The notes beneath the pieces were generated by a model. It did no database searches. It saw only the letters and a list, made by a program, of their open reading frames with translations, and was not told the origin of the DNA. Source: Sulfuritalea sp. (GTDB lineage Bacteria; Pseudomonadota; Gammaproteobacteria; Burkholderiales; Rhodocyclaceae). From it: a DNA stretch of 6,342 bases. Shown here one piece after another: positions 1 to 6,204 of the stretch. The translations under genes were made by a program, and so were the position numbers. The stretch spans positions 1-6,342 of the forward strand of contig JAIPCS010000188.1 in the NCBI GenBank assembly GCA_021738105.1, in the 5' to 3' direction. Numbering within the stretch: position 1 is the first letter of the stretch; every line of letters starts with the position of its first letter.

Positions 1-895
1 AGGCGAACTGCGTGCCCTTGGTATCCAGCGGAATGTCCGGCACCGACAGATAGTTGGTGATGCCCTTGCCCACCTTGGTCCAGTCCGCATAGAAGGCACC
101 CACGGCAGCGACGTCGATCAGATAGACGTTCTTGACGAAGTCCGACAACTCGTCGATGAAGCCTTTGATCGCCATCAGACGCTCGACAGTCAGCACCGCC
201 TGCGAATCGGTTGCCAGCGGATTGGCCACGCCGCCCACCGCGACGTTCTGAATATGCGGTGTCTTGGCGCCGAGGATGGAGACGATCTTGTTGGCTTTGC
301 GCTGCACTTCCAGTGCCTGCAGGTAGTGCGCCACGGCCAGCAGATTGACCTCGGGCGACAGTTTCATTGCCGGGTGGCCCCAGTAGCCGTTGGTGAAAAT
401 GCCCAACTGGCCACCGTTGACGAAATGCTTCAGGCGCTCATGCACACGCTTCATTTCGTGCTTGCTGTTCAGATGCCATGACGACAAGCTCTCGCCCAAA
501 GCCGCCGTCTTGTTCGGGTCAGCCTTCAGCGCGGAAGTAACATCGACCCAATCAAGCGCGGACAGATGATAGAAATGCACGATGAAATCATGCACCGAGT
601 GCGCCAGAATCACCAGGTTGCGGATGTACTGGGCATTGAGCGGGATTTCCATCTTCAGTGCGTTTTCCACCGCTCGCACCGAGGTAATGGCGTGCACCGT
701 GGTGCACACGCCGCAGATGCGCTGAGTGATGGCCCAGGCATCGCGCGGGTCGCGACCCAGCAGTATCAGTTCAACACCGCGCCACATCTGGCCGGACGAC
801 CAGGCTTTCTTGACGCGCCCGCCGTCTACATCGACGTCGATACGCAGGTGGCCTTCGATACGGGTGATCGGGTCAATCGTTATGCGCTTGGACAT
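1..895 (-). CDS. hybC: [NiFe]-hydrogenase large subunit, HybC type (5' part only, C-terminus outside window)
   Basis: This is the catalytic subunit, carrying the NiFe(CN)2CO centre that splits H2. Translation from the ATG at 895 begins MSKRITIDPITRIEGHLRID and stays open to the window edge (298 codons plus one base). The family is usually about 570 residues, so roughly half is visible. The first nickel-binding motif is intact: RICGVCTTVH at residues 59-68, with C61 and C64 as ligands. E14 in RIEGH is the conserved glutamate of the proton path. The stretches HFYHLSALDWVDVTSALKAD, NGYWGHPAMKL and KTPHIQNVAVGGVANP resemble E. coli HybC. The second motif (DPCxxCxxH) and the C-terminal maturation cleavage site lie beyond the edge. 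A GGAG ribosome site at 903-906, 7 nt upstream, supports the start. It is the fourth gene of the operon, separated from hybB by a 164-bp spacer with a repeat element. It has no signal peptide, consistent with co-export with the small subunit. Confidence 0.96.
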   Translation of the reverse strand, partial: MSKRITIDPITRIEGHLRIDVDVDGGRVKKAWSSGQMWRGVELILLGRDPRDAWAITQRICGVCTTVHAITSVRAVENALKMEIPLNAQYIRNLVILAHSVHDFIVHFYHLSALDWVDVTSALKADPNKTAALGESLSSWHLNSKHEMKRVHERLKHFVNGGQLGIFTNGYWGHPAMKLSPEVNLLAVAHYLQALEVQRKANKIVSILGAKTPHIQNVAVGGVANPLATDSQAVLTVERLMAIKGFIDELSDFVKNVYLIDVAAVGAFYADWTKVGKGITNYLSVPDIPLDTKGTQFA

Positions 896-938
896 TTTCT
901 TTCTCCATCCTGAACTTCACGTGAATACAACGCAGAGC

Positions 939-1027
939 CGTCATCCCGGGCTCGACCCCGGATCAAGTGCGGGGCAGGCTCCGGGATCCAGGCCGCCGAC
1001 TGGATTCCGGCGTTCGCCGGAATGACG
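939..1027. repeat. Palindromic intergenic repeat element between hybB and hybC
   Basis: An 89-bp element lies wholly within the hybB-hybC spacer. Its outer ends are near-inverted copies, CGTCATCCCGG at 939-949 and CCGGAATGACG at 1017-1027. It contains a perfect hairpin, ATTCCGGCG (1004-1012) and CGCCGGAAT (1015-1023) around TT, and a second pairing of ATCCCGG (943-949) with CCGGGAT (981-987). The pattern GTCATYCCGG...CCGGAATGAC is the form of dispersed, REP-like palindromes common in proteobacterial intergenic regions (family knowledge). In mRNA it would fold strongly just ahead of hybC, so it could affect stability or read-through between the genes; that is inference. It lacks a following U-tract on the minus strand, so I do not call it an intrinsic terminator. 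Confidence 0.8.
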
Positions 1028-1059
1028 ACATCATCTATCTGTTTCTTCATGACTGACTT

Positions 1060-2220
1060 TTAGCGGGCCACCGCAGCCTCTTCCCGCGGCAGTACCGGAA
1101 AGCGACGAGTGATGATGATGTAGCCGAGAACTTCGACGGCAAACATGCCGGCCGTCACCAGAACTTCAGTCAGTGTCGGGAAGTAGGTGAAATCGCCGCC
1201 GGTTTCGTAGCCGATCAGGAAACCGTTCAAGCGCATCAGCGCACCGCCCAGCATGAGCAGGACACCGGCAAGAAACAGCTTGGCCGGATTGCGCCGATTG
1301 GTCTCGGCCCCGATCAACAGCAGCGGCGCGATGAAGCAAGCCATTTCAAGCCAGAACGTCAGTGCCTGGATCGAAGGCACAAAGGCCTTGGGCAGTGCGC
1401 CACGCACCAGCACGTCGCCAAACCTGACAACGATGAATACCGCGAGGATGCCCAGCATGATCTTCGCCATCGGCGTGAGCAGGTTCATCTCGATCTTGCG
1501 GCGCTCGGCAGACGACCCCAGACAGGACTCGAACAAGACCACCGCGTAGCCCATGAAGATGGCCGACAACAGATAGAGCAGCGGCAGCACCGGGGTCTGC
1601 CACAGCGGATGAATCTGCACGCCCATGACGACCAGCAGCGTACCCAGCGATGACTGGTGCATCATTGGCAGCACGGTGCCCAGGGCAATGACGAAAAACA
1701 TCACCTTGTTGAGCTTTTTCCTGGCGTCGTGCTGACCCATCTTTTCGAGAAAGGTGGGCGAGAACTCGATCCACATCACGATGATGTACAGCGTGATGCA
1801 TACCGCCACTTCGAACATCACCGAGTTGGGATTGATCGAACCGGGCCAGAACATGTTCCACACATTCCACCAGCGCCCCAGATCGAACATCACCCCGGCA
1901 CCGGCCAGCGTGTAGCCGAACAGGCTGGCCAGCAAGGCCGGCCGCACCAGCGGATGGTACTCACCCCGGTTGAAGATATAGACCAGCATGGCCACCGCAA
2001 ACCCGCCGCAGGCAAACGCCGAGCCGATGACGACATCGACCACCACCCAGATGCCCCAGGGGTAACCGTCGTTGATCCCGGTCACCGCACCAAGCCCGAA
2101 CAGGAAACGCACGACCAGCACTGCCAGCATCACGGCAATCAGTACGCCGCAGGTCAGGGTGACGACATTGACCAGACCGCCGCCCAGCGGTGCCGGAGCC
2201 GTGTGATGATTATTGGCCAT
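1060..2220 (-). CDS. hybB: Hydrogenase-2 integral membrane subunit HybB (NrfD family)
   Basis: A 386-residue multi-spanning membrane protein of the NrfD/polysulfide reductase family that anchors the hydrogenase and passes electrons from HybA to the quinone pool. About ten hydrophobic segments are visible, roughly at residues 16-44, 56-82, 92-113, 132-153, 168-190, 212-232, 252-270, 284-306, 313-331 and 350-371. Recognisable pieces include DGYPWGIWVVVDVVIGSAFA near residues 51-70, MMHQSSLGTLLVV near 186-198, and LMRLNGFLIGYE near 338-349. Length and gene order match E. coli HybB. The start is supported by a full AAGGAGGT ribosome site at 2226-2233, 5 nt upstream of the ATG. The first 11 nt overlap the end of hybA (2210-2220), pointing to translational coupling. 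It has no heme-binding signature, so it is not the cytochrome b subunit of HyaC type. Stop TAA at 1060-1062. Confidence 0.95.
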   Translation of the reverse strand: MANNHHTAPAPLGGGLVNVVTLTCGVLIAVMLAVLVVRFLFGLGAVTGINDGYPWGIWVVVDVVIGSAFACGGFAVAMLVYIFNRGEYHPLVRPALLASLFGYTLAGAGVMFDLGRWWNVWNMFWPGSINPNSVMFEVAVCITLYIIVMWIEFSPTFLEKMGQHDARKKLNKVMFFVIALGTVLPMMHQSSLGTLLVVMGVQIHPLWQTPVLPLLYLLSAIFMGYAVVLFESCLGSSAERRKIEMNLLTPMAKIMLGILAVFIVVRFGDVLVRGALPKAFVPSIQALTFWLEMACFIAPLLLIGAETNRRNPAKLFLAGVLLMLGGALMRLNGFLIGYETGGDFTYFPTLTEVLVTAGMFAVEVLGYIIITRRFPVLPREEAAVAR

Positions 2221-3274
2221 GATCCACCTCCTTGTCGGACGACTCTTCGTCGGACTTGACGTTGCGTTTGGCGACGTATGTCATCGCACCCAGCACCGCG
2301 AACGGCATGATCAGATTGCCGTACAGATTATGCTGAATGGTTTCTGACATGGCCGCTGCCGCATCGGGAGGCAGATCGGGCATGCCGACTTTCTCGAAGT
2401 TGACTGCGGAGAGCTTGAGCACCTGGGTGCCGCCGTATTCTTTCTCGCCATAAACGTGCTGCAAGTACTTGCCGGCTGGGGTCTCGTAGCTCTGATCGGG
2501 TTCCTTGCGCCAGCCGTGACGATTCTTCCTGCCTTTGCCGTCGTCCTTGCCTTGCAGCATATTTTCCTGCGCAGGACGCAGACGCCCGCGCGGGAAGCGG
2601 TTGAGTTCACCCGGCTTCATCGCCAGACGGCGCTTGGCCTCGGCCAACAGGTCTTCGGTGCGACCAAACAGTGTGGCTCCGGTCGGGCAAACTTCGGCGC
2701 AAGCCGAGTAGTAGCCGTCCTTGTGCCGATGGCGGCAAAGCTCGCACTTGCCGATGCGCCCGGTGGGCGAATCGTATTGGTACTTGGGAATACCGAAGGG
2801 GCAGGCGGCAACGCAATAGCGGCAGCCGATGCACTTATCCGGGTTGTAACCCACCACACCGGTCACCGGGTCTTTGGTCATTGCCGATACCGGGCAGGCC
2901 GAAACACAGGACGGATCGCCGCAATGCATGCAGGAGGTCTTCATGAAGGCGAAGCCGTTGATCTCCTGGTCTTTGGCATCCATGGTGCCGTTGCGATACA
3001 TCTTGATGAGGTTGAAGGTGTAGCCGGAGGTATCCAGCGGCGTATCCCACAATTGATCGACCGTGGAAAATTCCGCCGGATTGTTGTTGGCCGTCTTGCA
3101 GGCCGCGACGCAGGCCTTGCAGCCGACGCACAGCGTGGCGTCATACAACAGGCCGAGCGCCTCGGGTGGCCGTGGCCGGGTATCCCTGGCTTGGGCCGGT
3201 GTTGCCACGACACCTGCCGTGGCCGCCGCCCCGCTGGCCAGCACACCCTTGAGAAAGTCTCGCCGGGTGCTCAT
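2210..3274 (-). CDS. hybA: Hydrogenase-2 ferredoxin-like electron-transfer subunit HybA (Tat-exported)
   Basis: A 354-residue iron-sulfur protein that relays electrons from the hydrogenase small subunit to HybB on the periplasmic side. The N-terminus has a Tat signal (STRRDFLKG at residues 2-10, followed by an alanine-rich hydrophobic stretch to about residue 29). Four cysteine clusters follow: C49/C52/C55/C59, C115/C118/C123/C127, C148/C151/C154/C158 and C177/C180/C192/C196, enough for four [4Fe-4S] clusters as in DmsB/NrfC-type proteins. A single hydrophobic segment near residues 319-335 would anchor the C-terminus, ahead of an acidic tail. The frame stays open upstream to 3667, but the start at 3274 is chosen because GGAGGT lies 6 nt upstream at 3281-3286, the Tat signal starts there, and it begins 2 nt after the hybO stop. 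Its last 11 nt overlap hybB. Length is close to the E. coli homologue (about 330 residues). Confidence 0.95.
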   Translation of the reverse strand: MSTRRDFLKGVLASGAAATAGVVATPAQARDTRPRPPEALGLLYDATLCVGCKACVAACKTANNNPAEFSTVDQLWDTPLDTSGYTFNLIKMYRNGTMDAKDQEINGFAFMKTSCMHCGDPSCVSACPVSAMTKDPVTGVVGYNPDKCIGCRYCVAACPFGIPKYQYDSPTGRIGKCELCRHRHKDGYYSACAEVCPTGATLFGRTEDLLAEAKRRLAMKPGELNRFPRGRLRPAQENMLQGKDDGKGRKNRHGWRKEPDQSYETPAGKYLQHVYGEKEYGGTQVLKLSAVNFEKVGMPDLPPDAAAAMSETIQHNLYGNLIMPFAVLGAMTYVAKRNVKSDEESSDKEVDHGQ

Positions 3275-3276
3275 GA

Positions 3277-4497
3277 TCACACCTCCGTCTTGTCGGCGGC
3301 GGCGGGTTTGCCAGCATTGCCACCTGCGCCGGCGGCCTTGGCGCGCTCGGCTTCCTCTGCTGCGTGCGACAAACCGAGATTGCGCGTCAGCATGATCGCC
3401 GCACCCGCCGCCGCACCTGCAACTGCCGCCACGGCTGCTGCCGATGCGACGCTGGCCCCCTTGCCTTGTGATTCGAAGATCCGTGGATACTGCAGAGGCG
3501 GCGTGACATTGAGCATCTTGGCGACTTGATGAATCGGCTTGGTGAAGCCAATTCCCTTCTCGCTGCAACCGATGCAGGGGTGACCGCAACCTACCGGCCA
3601 GTTGTTCTCGCCCGCATCGCCAAAGCCCAGCGTCGAGCAGTTGGCGTAGGTTTCCGGCCCCTTGCAACCCAGCTTGTACAGGCAGTAGCCCTGACGATGG
3701 CCGGGGTCGCCAAATTCCATGGCGAAACGACCGGCATCGAAATGGGCGCGCCGCTCGCAGTTCTCGTGAATCAACCGCGAGTAGGCAAACTTGGGCCGGC
3801 CCAGCTTATCCACCTCGGGCAGCTTGCCGAAGGTCAGAAAATGCACCACCGTCGCCAGGAAGTTATAGGGATTGGGCGGGCAACCGGGAATGGTCACCAC
3901 CGGCTTGCCGAGAATTTCCGCCACGCCGGACGAACCGGTCGGACTGGAATCGGCCAGCGGCGAAATCGTCGAAGGCATGCCGCCCCAGGAAGCACAGGAG
4001 CCGATGGCGATTACTGCTGCCGCATCCGCCGCGCATTCCTTGACCATCTCGATAGCCGTCTGGCCGCCGATCTTGCAGTAGATGCCGTTTTGCTTGGTCG
4101 GGATCGCGCCTTCCACCACCAGCACGTATTTACCCTTGTTGGCTTTCATCGCCGAGCGGCGCGCCGCCTCGGCCTGATGCCCGGCAGCCGCCATCAAAGT
4201 CTCGTGGTAGTCGAGCGAAATGACGTCGAGGATCAGCTTTTCCAGCGTCGGATGCTCGGCACGCAATAGCGACTCGGAGCAGCCGGTACATTCCTGAAAA
4301 TGCAGCCAGATCACCGAGGGCCGCGCAGATGCCTCGATGGCCTTGGCCACCGCCGCCTCGGCCCCGCTCGGCAGGCCCATGGTCACGGCGAGCGTGGCGC
4401 AGAACTGCAAAAATTCACGCCGCGGCATTTCCAGGCGCTGCTCGACGTCTTGCAGCGTCTTGCGGCTGGTATCAAAAATTTCGTTGATGTTGCCCAT
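3277..4497 (-). CDS. hybO: [NiFe]-hydrogenase small subunit, HybO type (Tat-exported, C-terminal membrane anchor)
   Basis: A 406-residue electron-transfer subunit that pairs with HybC. The Tat signal is PRREFLQF at residues 25-32, followed by a hydrophobic stretch ending near AEA (46-48). Proximal [4Fe-4S] ligands: C70 and C73 (ECTGCSE), C168 (GSCASWGG) and C206 (PGCPPNP). Distal cluster: H244, C247, C272, C278. Medial [3Fe-4S] cluster: C287, C308, C311, with the usual proline P307. The second residue after C70 is T and then G, and the WGG after C168 has G, so the two extra cysteines of O2-tolerant enzymes are missing. C304, in PVGCGHPC, is an unusual extra cysteine beside the medial cluster. 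Residues about 348-370 form an alanine-rich membrane anchor, followed by an Ala/Lys/Glu-rich tail to 406. The ATG at 4497 has a GGAGGGGG ribosome site at 4507-4514. It is the first gene of the operon; the stop lies 2 nt before hybA. Confidence 0.96.
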   Translation of the reverse strand: MGNINEIFDTSRKTLQDVEQRLEMPRREFLQFCATLAVTMGLPSGAEAAVAKAIEASARPSVIWLHFQECTGCSESLLRAEHPTLEKLILDVISLDYHETLMAAAGHQAEAARRSAMKANKGKYVLVVEGAIPTKQNGIYCKIGGQTAIEMVKECAADAAAVIAIGSCASWGGMPSTISPLADSSPTGSSGVAEILGKPVVTIPGCPPNPYNFLATVVHFLTFGKLPEVDKLGRPKFAYSRLIHENCERRAHFDAGRFAMEFGDPGHRQGYCLYKLGCKGPETYANCSTLGFGDAGENNWPVGCGHPCIGCSEKGIGFTKPIHQVAKMLNVTPPLQYPRIFESQGKGASVASAAAVAAVAGAAAGAAIMLTRNLGLSHAAEEAERAKAAGAGGNAGKPAAADKTEV

Positions 4498-4555
4498 GTC
4501 TGCTATCCCCCTCCGAGTACCAGGCCGCGTTCGGACCTATTCAAAAGAGGGTTAT

Positions 4556-4571
4556 TGCAAGTCTCGGGCCA
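4556..4571 (-). promoter_or_regulatory. Sigma-54 (RpoN) -24/-12 promoter for hybOABC
   Basis: Read on the minus strand the site is TGGCCCGAGACTTGCA. The RpoN consensus is TGGCACG, four free bases, then TTGC with W after it. Every defined position matches except the A of TGGCAC, which is C, and the GG-to-GC spacing is exactly right. A transcript would begin near 4545, leaving a leader of about 48 nt before the hybO ATG with the ribosome site inside it. RpoN control of hydrogenase operons through HupR/HoxA-type activators is known in several proteobacteria. That this operon uses it is inference from the site and its position. Confidence 0.72.
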
Positions 4572-4677
4572 GATTAAACTTTTTTCATCAGACCCATCTT
4601 TTCAACAACTTGAGAATATTTGATTTCAACCTAAAATATCGCATTCGATTAGTTGATGACCACCTTACTAACCACCT

Positions 4678-4693
4678 GTCAGATTGATCTGAC
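4678..4693. promoter_or_regulatory. Perfect palindrome, candidate upstream activator site
   Basis: GTCAGAT, TG, ATCTGAC is a perfect inverted repeat with 7-bp arms and a 2-nt centre. Its centre lies about 141 bp upstream of the transcription start predicted from the -24/-12 element, a typical distance for the enhancer-like site of a sigma-54 activator. The AT-rich DNA between the two would suit bending by IHF, though I see no full IHF consensus. The regulator cannot be named from the sequence. Alternatively it could be a short hairpin or a site for another regulator. Confidence 0.45.
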
Positions 4694-4800
4694 GCACTCG
4701 TCCAGCAAAACTCGGCGATGGTGATACGGTGATTTGGACAAACCCAAGCAAACCCGCGACGCATGCAAGCCCCCTTTGCAGCCAACCCGCGCCGGAGAAG

Positions 4801-5766
4801 TCACAGCTTGTCGGCGTACTGCTCCGAGAACAGCGCCGGCTGGCCGCCGGTATGCCAGAACAGCACCGTATCGGTCTTCTTGAAAAATCCCTTGCGCACC
4901 CGGTCGATCAGCCCGGCGGCGGCGCGCCCGGTGTAGACCGGGTCGAGCAGCAGGCCCTCGGTACGGGCAAACAAACGCACCGCCTCGCGCTCGGCATCGG
5001 TCAGCACGCCATAGCCGGCGCCGCAGTAATTCGCATCGGCCAGCACATCTTCGGGTGTGAAATGAATCGCCTCACCCAGACGTTCGCTAGCCGCCGAGGC
5101 CAATGCCGACACATGCTGCTTGAGCCAGTCCTCGGGTTCGTCGATGCTGATGCCCAGCACTTTGCCGCCATAGCCGAACAGACGCTGGCCCAGCACCAGA
5201 CCGGCATGCGTGCCGCCCGACGAGGTGCCGAAGACAAACCAGTCGGCATCCACGCCCTGCCCCATGAACTCTTCCACCGCAAACGCATAGCCCAGCGCGC
5301 CGGTCGGGCTGGAGCCGCCGTAGGGCACCAGATAGGGCTGCTCGCCCGCCGCCTGAGACTGCTCGAACACTTCCTGCAGGCGCCGGTCACGGTCCTTGCG
5401 GTCGGGCACCGTCACAATCTGCGCGCCCAGCCAAACATCGAGCAGCAGATTGGCCGAAGGCTTGACCGGCGCATCGCCGGCCAGCACCAGAATGCAGCCC
5501 ATGCCGTAGCGCGCCGCAGCCGCCGCCGTTTGCCGGCAATGGTTGGATTGCAGCGCCCCGCCGGTAATCAAGGTGCGCGCACCCTGCGCCTGCGCTTCCG
5601 CCACCAGAAACTCCAGCTTGCGTGTCTTGTTGCCACCGAACGCCAGGCCGGTCTGATCGTCGCGCTTGACCAGAATGCGCGGCCCGCCCAGCGCCGCACT
5701 CAGGCGCGGCAGTTCCTCGATGGCAGTTGGCAAATGGGCAAAGCGCAGACGCGGGATGGTGTTCAT
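4801..5766 (-). CDS. dcyD: D-cysteine desulfhydrase (PLP-dependent, ACC deaminase family)
   Basis: A 321-residue cytosolic PLP enzyme of the ACC deaminase/D-cysteine desulfhydrase family (fold type II). D-cysteine desulfhydrase converts D-cysteine to pyruvate, H2S and ammonia. K47 in GGNKTRKLEF (44-53) is the PLP-binding lysine. QSNH at 73-76 is the substrate-carboxylate region, and TSSGGTHAGL at 181-190 and HTGGQPALF at 305-313 are cofactor-binding loops. Two positions separate the activities. True ACC deaminases have Glu after the tyrosine of the DPVY motif and Leu in HLGG; here they are T279 (DPVYTG) and T306 (HTGG), as in D-cysteine desulfhydrases. H76 in place of the Gln of ACC deaminases agrees. 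Length fits E. coli DcyD (328). The ATG at 5766 has GGAG at 5772-5775, 5 nt upstream. It appears to be a stand-alone gene, with no visible functional link to the hydrogenase genes. Confidence 0.9.
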   Translation of the reverse strand: MNTIPRLRFAHLPTAIEELPRLSAALGGPRILVKRDDQTGLAFGGNKTRKLEFLVAEAQAQGARTLITGGALQSNHCRQTAAAAARYGMGCILVLAGDAPVKPSANLLLDVWLGAQIVTVPDRKDRDRRLQEVFEQSQAAGEQPYLVPYGGSSPTGALGYAFAVEEFMGQGVDADWFVFGTSSGGTHAGLVLGQRLFGYGGKVLGISIDEPEDWLKQHVSALASAASERLGEAIHFTPEDVLADANYCGAGYGVLTDAEREAVRLFARTEGLLLDPVYTGRAAAGLIDRVRKGFFKKTDTVLFWHTGGQPALFSEQYADKL

Positions 5767-5863
5767 GGCAACTCCGGGCCGAAGGGTATGGCGAAGGATT
5801 CTGGCAGAGTTTTGAAAGGAAGCCGCATTGGCTGCTGGGCTCGCCCGCCTGCAACCGTCGATA

Positions 5864-6104
5864 GCCGTATCGCCATCGCCGAGTTTTCAATCGTCATTCC
5901 GGCGGCTCTGCATGCCTTGGATTCCGCTGCGCGGGGTGGCAACGCCGGAATCCAGTACTTGAGTTGAGTCCATCGCCGTATCACCAGCGCCGATTTTTCA
6001 CTCGTCATTCCGGCGGCTCTGCATGCCTTGGATTCCGCTGCGCGGGGTGGCAACGCTGGAATCCAGGGTTCGAGTTGAATCCTCCGCCGTATCGCCATCG
6101 CCGA
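5864..6104. repeat. 111-bp tandem repeat, about 2.2 copies
   Basis: Three units start with GCCGTATC at 5864, 5975 and 6086, an exact 111-bp period. Units 1 (5864-5974) and 2 (5975-6085) differ at about 12 positions by my hand count; the central 54 bp or so, from TCGTCATTCCGG to GGTGGCAACG, is identical. The third unit is cut off after about 19 bp. Each full unit holds CGTCATTCCGGCG and, 36 nt further on, AACGCCGGAATCCAG (imperfect in unit 2), which can pair as a stem. Because 111 is a multiple of three, an open frame on the minus strand (5763-6098) encodes a 37-residue repeat. It has no recognisable domain or ribosome site, so I regard it as a by-product of the repeat. Confidence 0.85.
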
Positions 6105-6138
6105 CTTTTTCTACTGTGCCCTCGACAGACATGCCGGG

Positions 6139-6186
6139 ACTCGCCCCGGCGGGCGAGTTACTTTCTTGCTGCGCGGCAAGAAAGTA
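6139..6186. repeat. Two back-to-back perfect hairpins (dispersed palindromic repeat type)
   Basis: The first hairpin pairs ACTCGCCC (6139-6146) with GGGCGAGT (6151-6158) around CGGC. The second starts on the next base and pairs TACTTTCTTGC (6159-6169) with GCAAGAAAGTA (6176-6186) around TGCGCG. An overlapping alternative stem pairs GCCGGG (6133-6138) with CCCGGC (6145-6150). The sequence following, CCCAAAGAAACGCGCCC, resembles the continuation of a dispersed intergenic repeat with a TACTTTCTT core that I recall from proteobacterial genomes; this is recognition from memory. It ends where the insertion sequence begins. Confidence 0.7.
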
Positions 6187-6204
6187 CCCAAAGAAACGCG
6201 CCCG

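Larger units (their letters stand above)
4498..4800. other. Regulatory intergenic region upstream of the hyb operon
   Basis: This 303-bp gap separates the 3' end of the PLP-enzyme gene from hybO; both genes read leftwards. Its middle (about 4573-4670) is clearly AT-richer than the flanking genes. It holds the hybO ribosome site, a sigma-54 type promoter and a perfect palindrome, listed separately. I see no credible small gene in it: the open frames on both strands have no ribosome site and no recognisable protein. I found no convincing hairpin plus T-tract terminator for the PLP-enzyme gene, so some read-through into hyb cannot be excluded. Confidence 0.7.

Noticed and set aside
939..1027. 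Intrinsic terminator between hybB and hybC
   Set aside because: The element folds well, but no run of T follows the stem in the direction of transcription, and hybC has no obvious promoter of its own.
2456..3529. Long plus-strand open frame (357 codons) opposite hybA and hybO
   Set aside because: It is antisense to strongly supported genes, its product matches no family I recognise, and it has no ribosome site; long antisense frames are usual in GC-rich genes.
3275..3667. N-terminal extension of hybA, as the frame is open back to 3667
   Set aside because: The extension would lie inside hybO, is Arg/Gly-rich without a recognisable domain, and the Tat signal and ribosome site fix the start at 3274.
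4590..4670. Sigma-70 promoters in the AT-rich gap, such as TTGAAA boxes and TATTTT on the minus strand
   Set aside because: No pair of boxes has acceptable spacing with good matches at both; the sigma-54 element is far stronger.
4767..4782. Possible terminator stem (GCAAG...TTTGC) after dcyD
   Set aside because: The arms are only 4-5 bp with a mismatch and there is no T-tract.
4729..5967. 412-codon plus-strand open frame opposite dcyD
   Set aside because: It covers a clear PLP-enzyme gene on the other strand and gives a low-complexity, Arg/Gln/His-rich protein; it is a shadow frame.
5864..6104. CRISPR array
   Set aside because: The repeat unit is 111 bp and directly tandem, with no short repeats separated by unique spacers and no cas genes.
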